64,000 nt of DNA from Rhizobium sp. (GCA_028290545.1 JAQGJP010000033.1:17443-81442); one strand, 5' to 3'; shown: positions 17,849 through 26,998, counted from the first letter of the stretch. Translations and numbers: made by a program. Notes: generated by a model from the sequence alone, not told the origin.

Positions 17849-18400
17849 ATGATGAATCATTCCAGTGTCGCGCCTGTCGACGCACCGCACCAGCAGACAC
17901 AATTCGAGCAGGACGTGCTGGCGCTGCGTCCGGTATTGACAGCATTTGCTCACCGGTTTTACCGCTCTGCCGACGATATCGAGGATCTTGTCCAGGAGAC
18001 GCTCCTCAAAGCCTTGCGCAACAGCGATAAATTCCAGCCGGGATCGGCGTTGAAGTCGTGGCTGTTCACCATCATGCGCAATCATTTCTGCACCGAGATC
18101 AAGATGCGCAATCGTGAACCGGTGACAGCCTTCGACCATATGGAACTCCTGCCCGCCAGCTTCCCGAACCAGGAGTGGTGCCTCTATCAGAAGGAAGTGG
18201 CGCAGGCGATCAAGCGCATGCCTGCCGGACAGCGCGCGGCGCTTATCCAGATCAGCGCCGGCGTATCCTATGAAGACGCTGCCAGTTCATGCGGTTGCGA
18301 AGTCGGCACGATCAAGAGCCGGGTCAGCCGTGCCAGACGTCAGTTGACTGTCGAACTCGGCGATATCTTCCAGAAGGACGTCTACGGCGCTTGCAATTAG
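17849..18400 (+). CDS. ECF sigma factor, EcfG-like
   Basis: RNA polymerase sigma factor of about 183 residues. Start at 17849 (or 17852), after AGGGAG at 17837-17842. Region 2 is seen in AFAHRFYRSADDIEDLVQETLLKAL and SWLFTIMRNHF; region 4 in MPAGQRAALIQISAGVSYEDAASSCGC and GTIKSRVSRARRQL. The GCxVGTIKSRVxRAR block is typical of the EcfG (ECF15) group that runs the alphaproteobacterial general stress response under PhyR-NepR. No nepR or phyR gene is adjacent, so it may be a second EcfG copy. The HWE kinase 4 kb upstream fits that context. Confidence 0.85.
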   Translation: MMNHSSVAPVDAPHQQTQFEQDVLALRPVLTAFAHRFYRSADDIEDLVQETLLKALRNSDKFQPGSALKSWLFTIMRNHFCTEIKMRNREPVTAFDHMELLPASFPNQEWCLYQKEVAQAIKRMPAGQRAALIQISAGVSYEDAASSCGCEVGTIKSRVSRARRQLTVELGDIFQKDVYGACN

Positions 18401-18415
18401 GCTTTCCATTCCGCC

Positions 18416-18799
18416 TCAATAGATTCCATGCTGCTTGCAGGTTTGAGCGATCTCATCCGCCTGCTTGGCGGTCGTGCCCAGCCGGATCGATTCGAATTTG
18501 CCGGCAATGCCGGTATCCGGCGGGGTGATCAGCCCGAAGAACGGTTGCTTGGTAGGATGCTTGTCCGTTTTCTGCTTGAACCCGACGAAGCCGCAAACCG
18601 GAAAGCCGCCGCCGTCCACTTTTCCGCTGGCGAAAAAGATACGGTTGAAGGTGGCGATTTCGGGATCCTTCAGTTCGGCCCGGATCGCATCCTTGATCAC
18701 CGTCAGCCATTTTCCCGGCGGTGTCATGCCCTTGGCGGCGGCTGGCCCGACACTCAGCAGCGTCAGCGCCATGGCAGTTAGAACGATCCTCGACATCAT
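18416..18799 (-). CDS. Small secreted protein of unknown function
   Basis: About 128 residues starting at MMSRIVL, chosen because GGAGGA lies just upstream; longer in-frame starts lack a site. A signal peptide is clear (TAMALTLLSVGPAAAKG, cleavage after AAA). The mature part is small with two Cys residues (PVCGFVGF and AQTCKQHG) that may form a disulfide. I do not recognise the family. It converges on the sigma factor gene with 15 bp between the stops. Confidence 0.65.
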   Translation of the reverse strand: MMSRIVLTAMALTLLSVGPAAAKGMTPPGKWLTVIKDAIRAELKDPEIATFNRIFFASGKVDGGGFPVCGFVGFKQKTDKHPTKQPFFGLITPPDTGIAGKFESIRLGTTAKQADEIAQTCKQHGIY

Positions 18800-18857
18800 G
18801 CGTCCTCCGATTCTGGTCTGGAGTAAAAAACATATGCGAGCGTGAACGTCGAGTGGG

Positions 18858-19865
18858 TCACAGCGCCACTGGCAGGCCGTTGGCATCAAACAGATGATAG
18901 TTGTTGCCCTTGGGCGAGAAGCTCAACGACTGACCGGCCCGGACGTCCGACTTGCCGCTTTGGCGGATGATGATCGGCTTGGCCGCACCCATATCGACAT
19001 AAACGTAAGAATCCGGGCCGAGGTTTTCCGAATGCACGACAGTGCCGGACCAGACGCCACCCGACGACTCGACCGAAAGGTGCTCGGGCCTGACACCGAC
19101 TGTCGTCGCCTTGAAGCTGCCGGTATTTTTACCGGTCATGAAGTTCATTTCCGGCGAACCGATGAACTGGGCGACGAACAGCGTCTGCGGATTCTCGTAG
19201 AGCTCCATCGGCGTGCCGATCTGCTGGACGACGCCATCGCGCAGCACCACGATCCGGTCGGCCATGGTCATCGCTTCGACCTGGTCATGGGTGACATAGA
19301 TCATCGCCGTATCGGTGAGGTTGCGGTTGAGCTGGGCGATCTCCATGCGCATCTGCACGCGCAGCGCGGCATCGAGATTGGAAAGCGGCTCGTCGAACAG
19401 GAATACCTTGGGGTTGCGCACGATCGCCCGGCCGATTGCCACCCGCTGCCGCTGGCCGCCTGAAAGTGCGCGCGGATGGCGCTTCAAATAAGGCGTCAGT
19501 TGCAGCTTTTCGGCGGCGGCATGGACCATCGCGGCGATCTGTTCCTTCGGCAGCTTCTGCAGTTTCAGCGAATAGGCCATGTTGTCATAGACGGTCATAT
19601 GCGGATAAAGCGCGTAGGACTGGAACACCATGGCGATGCCGCGTTTGGACGGGCCGACATCGGTGACATCGACGCCGCCGATTTCCAGCGTACCGTCGGT
19701 AATCTCCTCGAGGCCCGAAATGCAGCGCAGCAGCGTCGACTTGCCGCAACCGGACGGGCCGACGAAAGCGACGAATTCGCCCGACCTGACTTCGAGATTG
19801 ATGTTCTTCAGCACCTCGACCGCGCCATAGCGCTTGAAGAGATTGGTGATTTTCACATCGGCCAT
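18858..19865 (-). CDS. Carbohydrate ABC transporter ATP-binding protein (MalK/UgpC type)
   Basis: ATPase of a CUT1 sugar importer. Walker A GPSGCGKST, signature LSGGQRQR, Walker B FLFDEPLSNLD, H-loop VTHD, then a C-terminal OB-type regulatory domain (about 240-335) as in MalK/UgpC. Start taken at MADVKITN because GGAG lies 6 bases before it. Last gene of the operon binding protein-permease-permease-ATPase. Function with the linked catabolic operon suggests uptake of an amino sugar or similar sugar. Confidence 0.92.
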   Translation of the reverse strand: MADVKITNLFKRYGAVEVLKNINLEVRSGEFVAFVGPSGCGKSTLLRCISGLEEITDGTLEIGGVDVTDVGPSKRGIAMVFQSYALYPHMTVYDNMAYSLKLQKLPKEQIAAMVHAAAEKLQLTPYLKRHPRALSGGQRQRVAIGRAIVRNPKVFLFDEPLSNLDAALRVQMRMEIAQLNRNLTDTAMIYVTHDQVEAMTMADRIVVLRDGVVQQIGTPMELYENPQTLFVAQFIGSPEMNFMTGKNTGSFKATTVGVRPEHLSVESSGGVWSGTVVHSENLGPDSYVYVDMGAAKPIIIRQSGKSDVRAGQSLSFSPKGNNYHLFDANGLPVAL

Positions 19866-19896
19866 GGGAAACTCCATCTGATAGAAAGGGACGGGC

Positions 19897-20763
19897 TCAC
19901 TTGCCGACGCCCTGGCTGAGACCGCGGATGAACTGCCGTGAAAAGATCACGTAGAGCACGATCAGCGGCACGATCCCGAGAGTGAGCGCCGCCAGCAGCG
20001 CCGGATAGTCGTTCATGAACTGGCCGACGAACTGCTGCACGCCGAGCGTGACGGTCTGGTTCTGCCGGCTGGGCGCGAGGATCAGCGGAAACCAGAGATC
20101 GTTCCAGACCGGCAGCATGGTCAGCGTCGCCACCGCCGCCAACCCCGGCTTGACGATCGGCAATGCGATCAGGAAAGTCCGGAACTCGCCCGCGCCATCG
20201 ATCCGCGCTGCTTCCTTGAGTTCTGTCGGCACGGTGCGGAAATAGGCGACCATCAGCGTCACCGCGATTGGGATGCTCATCGCCGTATAGACGAGGATCA
20301 GCGACGTCAGCGTATCGACCAGATTCCAGGCGATCATGATCTCAAGAATTGGAACCGTGCCCAGCCGGATGGGCAGCATGATGCCGACGATGAACAGACC
20401 GGCCAGGATCGGCGCCAACCGCACCTTGTATTCCACCAGTGCAAACGCCGCGAGCGCAGCGGTGACGACCGTCAGCACGATCGTGGTCACCGTCACGATC
20501 AGGCTGTTGACATAATTGCCGACGATGTTGCCGCGCGTGAAGACCCGGAAATAGCCGTCGATGCTGAAGGTCTTGGTATTCGGCAGGTCGAACGGCCCGA
20601 GGAAGATGCCGGGCGTCGTCTTGAACGAGTTGAGGATGACGACGAAAATCGGGCCGAGCGCGAGCAATACGAAGAAGATCAGCAGCGCATGGACGACGAC
20701 ATGCTCGGCGGACCAGCTGGATTTGCGTTTACGGGTCTGAGGCATGGTTTGGGTCTGGGCCAT
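19897..20763 (-). CDS. Carbohydrate ABC transporter permease (MalG type)
   Basis: 288 residues with six predicted membrane helices and the permease EAA loop (ELKEAARIDGAGEFRTFLIALPIVKPG). It belongs to the CUT1 MalG/UgpE class and pairs with the upstream MalF-type permease, whose stop is 2 bp away. A basic N-terminal tail (TRKRKSSW) precedes the first helix. Confidence 0.92.
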   Translation of the reverse strand: MAQTQTMPQTRKRKSSWSAEHVVVHALLIFFVLLALGPIFVVILNSFKTTPGIFLGPFDLPNTKTFSIDGYFRVFTRGNIVGNYVNSLIVTVTTIVLTVVTAALAAFALVEYKVRLAPILAGLFIVGIMLPIRLGTVPILEIMIAWNLVDTLTSLILVYTAMSIPIAVTLMVAYFRTVPTELKEAARIDGAGEFRTFLIALPIVKPGLAAVATLTMLPVWNDLWFPLILAPSRQNQTVTLGVQQFVGQFMNDYPALLAALTLGIVPLIVLYVIFSRQFIRGLSQGVGK

Positions 20764-20765
20764 GA

Positions 20766-21683
20766 TCAGAGCTCCACCTGCTTGAGGCGGCGGATGACCA
20801 GCCAGAAATACACTGCCGTCACCACCAGGATGAGCAGGAAAATCACCGTCGCCACCGTCGCGCCGAGATCGAGGTCGGCCACCTGACCGCTCGACCCGAA
20901 GAAGGTGCGATAGAAGAAGGTGCCGAGGATATCGGTGCTGTAGTTCGGGCCGGGCGCGGAGCCGTTCAATGCGAAGATCAGGTCGAAACCGTTGAAGGTC
21001 CAGATATAGGTGAGGATGACGATCAGGCCGAATTGCGGCGCGATCATCGGAAACTTGATGCCCCAGAAGATCCGCCAGTTGCCGGCGCCGTCGAGCCGTG
21101 CGGCCTCGACGATGTCCTCAGGCACGGCAATCAGCGCACTGTAGAGAAAGATCATCGGAATGCCGACATATTGCCACACCGACATCAGCGAGATGGTCGG
21201 CAGCGCCGTCAGCTCGTTGCCGAGCAGCGGAAAACTCACCATGCCCCAGAGCGGATTGATGATCAGCCGCCAGATGAACCCGACGATCACCACCGACAGC
21301 GTCGCCGGAATGAACAGCAGCGTGCGATAGATGCCTTCCGAACGCCTGAGCAGGCCTGATGTCAGCAGTGCCGCCATCAGCAGTCCGACAGGCACCTCGA
21401 CGATCAGATGGATGGCGAAATATTCGAAATTATTGACCAGCGCGTTCCAGAAGCGGGCACTGGTGACCGGATGGGTGAACAGATAAATATAGTTGGCGAA
21501 CCCGACGAACACGCGGCCCGGACCATCGGTATCGAAGAAGCTCATCACGATCGATGCCAACAGCGGCAGTACGGCAAAAGCCAGGTAGATCGCCAGCGCC
21601 GGCAGGACGAACAGGATCAGGCTCCAGCGTGCGGTTTGAGGTCGTGTCACGCGCGATCTCCGGAAGTGCAAAGGTCTCGACAA
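20766..21683 (-). CDS. Carbohydrate ABC transporter permease (MalF type)
   Basis: 305 residues, six predicted membrane helices and the EAA loop (DIVEAARLDGAGNWRIFWGIKFPMIAPQ). CUT1 MalF/UgpA class. It is separated from the binding-protein gene by a 57-bp gap holding a strong hairpin, and is nearly contiguous with the MalG-type gene. Confidence 0.92.
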   Translation of the reverse strand: MSRPLHFRRSRVTRPQTARWSLILFVLPALAIYLAFAVLPLLASIVMSFFDTDGPGRVFVGFANYIYLFTHPVTSARFWNALVNNFEYFAIHLIVEVPVGLLMAALLTSGLLRRSEGIYRTLLFIPATLSVVIVGFIWRLIINPLWGMVSFPLLGNELTALPTISLMSVWQYVGIPMIFLYSALIAVPEDIVEAARLDGAGNWRIFWGIKFPMIAPQFGLIVILTYIWTFNGFDLIFALNGSAPGPNYSTDILGTFFYRTFFGSSGQVADLDLGATVATVIFLLILVVTAVYFWLVIRRLKQVEL

Positions 21684-21689
21684 TAGAAA

Positions 21690-21730
21690 AGGGCCTCATG
21701 CGCCGCTTTGTGGGCGGCACACAAGGCCCT
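21690..21730 (-). other. Intercistronic stem-loop between binding-protein and permease genes
   Basis: Outer arms AGGGCCT (21690-21696) and AGGCCCT (21724-21730) and inner arms GCCGC (21702-21706) and GCGGC (21714-21718) give a two-part stem. Such hairpins after the binding-protein gene are known in maltose-type operons to stabilise that message or reduce read-through, giving excess binding protein over permease. Confidence 0.6.
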
Positions 21731-21740
21731 GACTTACGAC

Positions 21741-23000
21741 TTACTTCTTCTGCGGACCATACCAGGATTCAAGACCCTTCTGCAGTTCGGCAGTGGCCTT
21801 CTCCGGGGTGACGTCATCGCCGTTCATCATCGTCTGCAGCACCCGCCAGGTCTCGTCGTCGAGCGGCGGATTGCCTGAACTGAGGCGATCCAGCGCCAGG
21901 CGCGGCGTCAGCTTGGCCCCGGTCTTGAGGTCGGCCCATTTCTGCGCCAGCGCGTTCTTGTAAGTGACCTTCTGGTCGCTCATGGCGAAAAAGCCAGGCG
22001 CTTCATTGACATAGAGCTCCTGGAATTCAGGGCCGGCAAGCCAGTTGACGAAGGTCTTGGCAGCATCCATATGCGCGCTCTTGGAGTTGATGCCGATTGC
22101 CATGTCGGGCATTTCCTGCAGATAGCGGTCGCCGCCATCGGTTGCCGCCGGCGGACCGAAGACGCCGACATTCAGGCCTGTCGAGGTCACCTGGTTGATA
22201 TCCCACGAACCGTCCGGCAGGATCGCGGCCTTGCCGATGGTGAACAGTTGCGTCATGTCGGAATAGTTCAGGCTCTGATAGCCGGCCGGCAGGAACGGCT
22301 TCCAGGCAGCGAATGCCTTGAAAGCATCGACGAAACCCGCGTCGGTCAGCTTCTGCTTGCCGTCGATCAGGCCAAGGCGGCCTTCCTCGCCCTTCCAGTA
22401 GGTCGGGCCGACGCTGTAGAGACCGTTATAGGCGAGCTGCCAGGAATCGGCGGCGCCATAGGCGAGCGGCTCGTATTTACCGCTGTCCTTGATCTTCTGC
22501 AGCACGGCGATGAATTCGGCCTGCGTCTTCGGCGGCTCGATGCCGAGTTCCTTGAAGATATCGACATTGTAGAAAAAGCCGGCCAGCACGGCCGCGACCG
22601 GCAGGCAGAAGGATGAGCCTTTTTCGTCGGTCCAGGCGGCACGCGACGTCTCGTCGAAATTCTTCAGGCCTTCGAGACCATCGAGGGATGCGTAATAGCC
22701 GCGCTTGATCCATTCGCGATTGACGTCGAACGGGCGGCAGGTGATCAGGTCGGGACCGGCGCCGGCTTCCATCTGCGACTGGATGGCGGCATTGTATTCA
22801 TTGGTATTGATCGGGGCGAACTCGACCTTGATATCCGGATTCTTCGCCTCGAATGCGGGCAGGATCTTGTCCTGCCAGACGGCGAGGTCCTCGGTCCGCC
22901 AGCTTCCCAGCTTCAGGGTGACCTGTTCGGCCATCGCGGCGCTGGACGCCAGCGTCGCGACCGCAAGGACGCACCCAATCAAACCATGCTTTGAACGCAT
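21741..23000 (-). CDS. Carbohydrate ABC transporter substrate-binding protein, family 1
   Basis: About 419 residues. Start at MRSKHG is set by GGGAG upstream and gives a clean signal peptide (hydrophobic core, AMA cleavage). The mature protein has family 1 sugar-binding features (KLGSWRTEDLAVWQDKILPAFEAKNPDIKVEF; QSQMEAGAGPDLITCRPFDVN; WDINQV). It is the first gene of the importer and is transcribed divergently from the sugar catabolic operon. The ligand is not known, but the neighbouring SIS isomerase and BadF-type kinase suggest an amino sugar. Confidence 0.9.
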   Translation of the reverse strand: MRSKHGLIGCVLAVATLASSAAMAEQVTLKLGSWRTEDLAVWQDKILPAFEAKNPDIKVEFAPINTNEYNAAIQSQMEAGAGPDLITCRPFDVNREWIKRGYYASLDGLEGLKNFDETSRAAWTDEKGSSFCLPVAAVLAGFFYNVDIFKELGIEPPKTQAEFIAVLQKIKDSGKYEPLAYGAADSWQLAYNGLYSVGPTYWKGEEGRLGLIDGKQKLTDAGFVDAFKAFAAWKPFLPAGYQSLNYSDMTQLFTIGKAAILPDGSWDINQVTSTGLNVGVFGPPAATDGGDRYLQEMPDMAIGINSKSAHMDAAKTFVNWLAGPEFQELYVNEAPGFFAMSDQKVTYKNALAQKWADLKTGAKLTPRLALDRLSSGNPPLDDETWRVLQTMMNGDDVTPEKATAELQKGLESWYGPQKK

Positions 23001-23070
23001 TTGTATTCTCCCCTTTTTAAAGGCTTCAATTTCTCCCGCTCCGGGCTCTCCCGACCCCAAAGCCTACCGA

Positions 23071-23117
23071 TTGACGATACCTCTCAATACCAGTTATGAC
23101 AAGATATATTTTATCTT
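23071..23117 (+). promoter_or_regulatory. Promoter and inverted repeat in the divergent sugar-operon control region
   Basis: TTGACG at 23071-23076, 18-base spacer and TATGAC at 23095-23100 form a plausible promoter for the operon starting at 23174. Directly after it, AAGATA-TATTT-TATCTT (23101-23117) is a perfect inverted repeat and a good candidate operator, most simply for the GntR regulator encoded at 24211. Confidence 0.4.
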
Positions 23118-23173
23118 TCCCATTTTTGTCTTATGTGGTATGCACTGCGGGAATAAACGTTCAGGAGGGAAAT

Positions 23174-24211
23174 ATGGTTGGAGTGGGGCTTCTCGGTTCG
23201 GGATTCATCGGCGAATGCTATGCGGATTCGCTTCTCGACGTCCGCAATGCGCGGCTGGTCGCCTGTTACTCGCGCAGCAGCGAGCGGTCGGCGGAATTCG
23301 CAAGGAAATGGGGTCCGGATGTGACAGCCCATCCCGACATGGACGCGCTCTGCGCCGATCCGGCGGTCGATATCGTCGTCATCGCCCTGCCGAACGAGGT
23401 CCATCTCGAAGCCACCCGCATTGCCGCCAAGCATGGCAAGGCGGTGATCTGCACCAAGCCGCTGGCGCGGACTGAAAAGGAAGCCGCCGAGATGCTGAAG
23501 ATCGTGCTCGATGCCGGCATCTGGCACGGCTACGCGGAAAGCGCCGTCTTCTCCCCCAAGATCGCCAAGGCCTATGACATGCTCAAAGCCGGCGGCATCG
23601 GCAAGCTCCTGACCATGCGCGCCCGGGAAGGCCATTCCGGCCCGCATGCGCCGCATTTCTGGAATGCCGAGACGGCCGGAGGCGGCGCGCTGCTCGACAT
23701 GGGCTGCCACACGGTCGAATCCGCCCGCCACTTCTTCGGCAAGGACAATCCGGTCGTCGAGGTTCTGGGCTGGGGCGCCACGATGGTTCACACCGACAAG
23801 ACCACCGGCGAGGACGCCTGCATCGTGCTGCTGAAATTTGCCGGCGGCGAACTGGCGACACTGGAATCCTCGTGGATCGAGAAGGGCGGCATGCAGCTTC
23901 GCCATGAGCTCGTCGGTTCGGAAGGCCGCATCGTCACCGACAGTTCCGTCGGCCCGGTCTGGGGTTTCGTCGGCAAGCCGGTCGGCTATACCGTGGAAAA
24001 GGCCGACAGCGAGACCGGTTGGGTCTATCCGGTGCCGGAAGAAACGCGCGCATACGGCTTCTCGCAGCAGATGCGCCATTTTGTGGATTGCTTCGTCCAG
24101 AAGACTGCGCCACTGGAAACCTATGAGGATGGGGTTATCGTCAACCGCATCATAGACGCTTGCTATCGCTCGATGAAGACGAAGCAATGGGAACAGGTGG
24201 CGGCAAACTGA
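23174..24211 (+). CDS. Gfo/Idh/MocA-family oxidoreductase
   Basis: NAD(P)-dependent sugar or inositol dehydrogenase family. Start at 23174 follows AGGAGGGA. N-terminal Rossmann motif GVGLLGSGFIGECYADSL, conserved CTKPLARTEKEA block (the EKP-type catalytic Lys is in TKP), and the GGGALLDMGCHTVE block with the catalytic-type His. About 345 residues, normal for the family. First gene of the catabolic operon; the stop overlaps the GntR start by one base (TGATG). Substrate unknown, probably the sugar imported by the divergent ABC system. Confidence 0.9.
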   Translation: MVGVGLLGSGFIGECYADSLLDVRNARLVACYSRSSERSAEFARKWGPDVTAHPDMDALCADPAVDIVVIALPNEVHLEATRIAAKHGKAVICTKPLARTEKEAAEMLKIVLDAGIWHGYAESAVFSPKIAKAYDMLKAGGIGKLLTMRAREGHSGPHAPHFWNAETAGGGALLDMGCHTVESARHFFGKDNPVVEVLGWGATMVHTDKTTGEDACIVLLKFAGGELATLESSWIEKGGMQLRHELVGSEGRIVTDSSVGPVWGFVGKPVGYTVEKADSETGWVYPVPEETRAYGFSQQMRHFVDCFVQKTAPLETYEDGVIVNRIIDACYRSMKTKQWEQVAAN

Positions 24212-24984
24212 TGGTCATGAAGGACGGCGCGGTCGCCCCACTCCAGTCGGACTCGCCCGAACCGCTTTGGCAGCAGGCTGCCCGGGCGATCACGCGCGAG
24301 ATCGCGGCGGCGAAGCTCTCCTCCGGCAGCCGCCTGCCGCCGGAGCGCGACCTGCTGACGCGTCTGTCGATCAGCCGGGTGACGCTGCGCAAGGCGCTGC
24401 ACAGTCTGGTCAATTCGGGCGTTCTGGTGTCGTCGCATGGCCGCGGCTGGTATGTCGCCACCGAGGCGCATCAGGAATTTCCGCAGACGCTGGAATCCTT
24501 CAGCGAAACCGCAGCCCGGCTCGGGCTCGTGCCGTCATCGGACGTGCTGCGCGCCCAGGAGGCGCCTGCGACCCTCGACGAGGCCGAGGAACTGTCCGTC
24601 GCGCCGGGTTCGCCGGTCTTCCATCTCGAGAGGATCAGGCGGCTCGACGGCGTGCCGGTGGCAGTCGATATCTCCTATTTCTCCGCCATTCGCGGGCTGG
24701 ATGTGTCTGCGATCGATTTCAAGACCGCCTCGCTGTTCCGCCTGCTGATCGACGCCGGCTTCGATCTTGCCCGCGCCGATTCGACCATCGAGGCGCGCGC
24801 CGCCGATTTCACGCTGGCCCGCCATCTCGGCATCGAGGTCGGCATGCCGGTACTCGCCATGTGGCAATTGATCGAGGACGGCAATGGCCGTCCGGTCTGT
24901 TCGTCGACCATCACCTATGCCGGCGACCGCTATCGGTTGCGGACATCCTTTTCCCGGATCGGGAAAAACACCGCGCAGGGGTAG
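24211..24984 (+). CDS. GntR-family transcriptional regulator (UTRA domain)
   Basis: About 257 residues. N-terminal winged helix (LWQQAARAITREIAAAKLSSGSRLPPERDLLTRLSISRVTLRKALHSLVNSGVLVSSHGRGWYV) and C-terminal UTRA ligand-binding domain (SPVFHLERIRRLDGVPVAVDISYF ... RPVCSSTITYAGDRYRL), the HutC/NagR subfamily. Members usually sense sugar phosphates such as glucosamine-6-P. ATG at 24211 overlaps the previous stop and has GGTGGCGG upstream; an in-frame ATG at 24187 is possible. It likely controls both this operon and the divergent importer. Confidence 0.9.
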   Translation: MVMKDGAVAPLQSDSPEPLWQQAARAITREIAAAKLSSGSRLPPERDLLTRLSISRVTLRKALHSLVNSGVLVSSHGRGWYVATEAHQEFPQTLESFSETAARLGLVPSSDVLRAQEAPATLDEAEELSVAPGSPVFHLERIRRLDGVPVAVDISYFSAIRGLDVSAIDFKTASLFRLLIDAGFDLARADSTIEARAADFTLARHLGIEVGMPVLAMWQLIEDGNGRPVCSSTITYAGDRYRLRTSFSRIGKNTAQG

Positions 24985-25089
24985 GCAGCCGAACAGCACT
25001 TGAAATTTCCGTGACGATTGCCGGCCCGCGAGATCACCTTGCGGGCGCATGACGCGCGCGGCCGAATTTTGGAATTAAGGAGACACAAC

Positions 25090-26094
25090 GTGGTCAAGGG
25101 TTATATTTCTCTCGCCGAGGCGCGCGCCGCCCAGGCCGACCGGCTGGCGGCCGCCTTCGATGCGATCGGCGGCGAGGTTGCCAATGCGCAGAAAACCGGT
25201 GCGCTTTCCGGGCCGGGGCCGATTTTCCTCGGCATCGGCGCGAGTTTCGCGGCAAGTGCGGCCGCCGTCTGGACCTTGCGGTCGCGCGGCATCAATTCCT
25301 TCCGTCTCAACGCCGGAGAATATCCCCTCCCCTTCCCCGCCACCAGCCATCCGCTGATCGGCGTCTCCCAGAGCGGCAAGAGTTCTGAGACGCTGGCCGT
25401 TTTCAATTCCATCGACCGCTCGCTTCGGATTTCGGTCGTCAATGCCAGTGAATCTCCGATCGCCGCCATCTCGGCGGTCAACATCTCGCTTGGCGCCCTT
25501 CCCGACAGCTACGCCTCGACCATCGGCTATACCGCCACGATCATGGCACTCGGGATGATCGCCGAGGCCTGGGATGGCGGCGTGATTGACCCGTCCTGGT
25601 CGGCCATGGCGACCGCCGTGCGCACGCTGGAAGAAACGCTGGCAGAGCGGATCGGCGCGCTCGTCGGCCAGTTGCGTGACGCCGCCTATGTCGATTGCGC
25701 CGCTGTCGCGCCCTCCATCGGCTCGGCCGAAGTCGGCTCGCTGTTGCTGCGCGAAATCGCCCGCCTGCCCTCGACCGGCATGTCGACCCGGCAATATCTG
25801 CACGGGGCGATGGAGTCGGCGGGCGGCGGCGCGCATATCCTGTTCGGCGACGCGCGCGAGGCGGATCTTGCCCGGACGCTGGCACGCGCCGGCCATGAAA
25901 CCATCCTCGTCAGCCCGCTGGCAATCACCGGGGAAAAGCATCTCAGCCATATTCCGTTGCCGGAGCTTTCCGCCGCCCAGCGGCCGATCCTGGAGGCGAT
26001 CGTGATGCAGACGCTCGCCGTCGAAACTGCTATGGCGCGGGGGCTCGATCCGGATGCCTTCGTCTTCGAGCACAACGATACGAAAGTTGCCTGA
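25090..26094 (+). CDS. SIS-domain sugar isomerase/deaminase-like protein
   Basis: About 334 residues with two sugar-isomerase (SIS) domains, as in glucosamine-6-phosphate deaminase/FrlB/AgaS-type enzymes and the isomerase half of GlmS. Visible are FLGIGASFAASAAAVW, GVSQSGKSSETL (phosphosugar-binding Ser cluster) and EIARLPSTGMSTRQYLHG. GTG start at 25090 follows AAGGAG. Placed between a UTRA regulator and a BadF-type kinase, it probably converts an amino-sugar phosphate to a ketose phosphate. Confidence 0.83.
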   Translation: MVKGYISLAEARAAQADRLAAAFDAIGGEVANAQKTGALSGPGPIFLGIGASFAASAAAVWTLRSRGINSFRLNAGEYPLPFPATSHPLIGVSQSGKSSETLAVFNSIDRSLRISVVNASESPIAAISAVNISLGALPDSYASTIGYTATIMALGMIAEAWDGGVIDPSWSAMATAVRTLEETLAERIGALVGQLRDAAYVDCAAVAPSIGSAEVGSLLLREIARLPSTGMSTRQYLHGAMESAGGGAHILFGDAREADLARTLARAGHETILVSPLAITGEKHLSHIPLPELSAAQRPILEAIVMQTLAVETAMARGLDPDAFVFEHNDTKVA

Positions 26095-26095
26095 G

Positions 26096-26998
26096 ATGAC
26101 GGATTGCATCATCGCGCTCGATATCGGCGGCACCAAGGCCCATCTCGTGGCCGAGACGCTCGATGGCAAACGGCTCATTGACACGCAGATCCCGAGCCAG
26201 GATTGGGATGCCGAACCGGTTGACCAGGGTGCCGCATGGCTCGCCGGCAAGCTGAAGGCAAATATTCCCCAGGATGTGACGATCACCGCATTGGCGTTCG
26301 GTGCCCAGGGGATCAACAACGCCGAGATCGCCCGCGGCCTGACGGCGGAACTGGCAAAGCTCGGCTATCAGGCGACGGTCGTCAATGACGCAGCGCTGAT
26401 CGTCGCGGCGGCGGGCTTCGACACCGGCATCGGCATTATTGCCGGCACCGGCGCGATCGGCGTCGGCAAGGATGCGGCGGGCATGCATATGGCGGCCGGC
26501 GGTTGGGGTTCGGTGATCGGCGATGAAGGCGGAGCCGCCGCACTGGTGCGCGAGGCAACCCGCGCCGCCCTCCGGGCGCTCGACGAAGGCAAGGCCGATG
26601 ACGGCCTGCTCTCGGCGCTGATCGCCGATTTCGGCGTTGCCGACGCCGAGCGGCTCACCCGCCGTGTCAATGATGACGCAACCGCCGAGAACTGGGCGCC
26701 GCATTGCCCGGCCATCTTCGCCGCCGCGGAAGCCGGCTCATCGCTGGCCGACAAGGTCATTCTGGAAGGTGCCGAACATCTCGCAGCACTGGTCGGCCAG
26801 CTTCTCGCTCGCGGCGCGGTGGGTACCGATGTCGTGGTCGCCGGCAGTGTCATCGTCAACCAGGTCAGGCTGTACGATGCTTTCGAACGTGCGGTGCGTC
26901 ACGCTCACCCGAAGTTGAAAATCCACAAGCTCACTGTCGGCCCGGTCGAGGGTGCGGTGTTCCTGGCGCGCAAAACACTTGCTGAAGCGGTTCTTTAA
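26096..26998 (+). CDS. BadF/BadG-type sugar kinase (N-acetylglucosamine kinase-like)
   Basis: 300 residues of the ASKHA ATPase fold. Phosphate 1 motif IALDIGGTKAHLV, VVNDAALIVAA, GIIAGTGAIGVG and GGWGSVIGDEGGAAALVREA are the signatures of the BadF/BcrA family that includes eukaryotic-type GlcNAc kinase. Start ATG is 1 bp after the SIS gene stop. Likely phosphorylates the imported amino sugar to feed the SIS enzyme. Confidence 0.85.
   Translation: MTDCIIALDIGGTKAHLVAETLDGKRLIDTQIPSQDWDAEPVDQGAAWLAGKLKANIPQDVTITALAFGAQGINNAEIARGLTAELAKLGYQATVVNDAALIVAAAGFDTGIGIIAGTGAIGVGKDAAGMHMAAGGWGSVIGDEGGAAALVREATRAALRALDEGKADDGLLSALIADFGVADAERLTRRVNDDATAENWAPHCPAIFAAAEAGSSLADKVILEGAEHLAALVGQLLARGAVGTDVVVAGSVIVNQVRLYDAFERAVRHAHPKLKIHKLTVGPVEGAVFLARKTLAEAVL

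Noticed and set aside
25075..26319. 414-codon open frame on the - strand
   Set aside because: Antisense to the SIS and kinase genes; no recognised domain.
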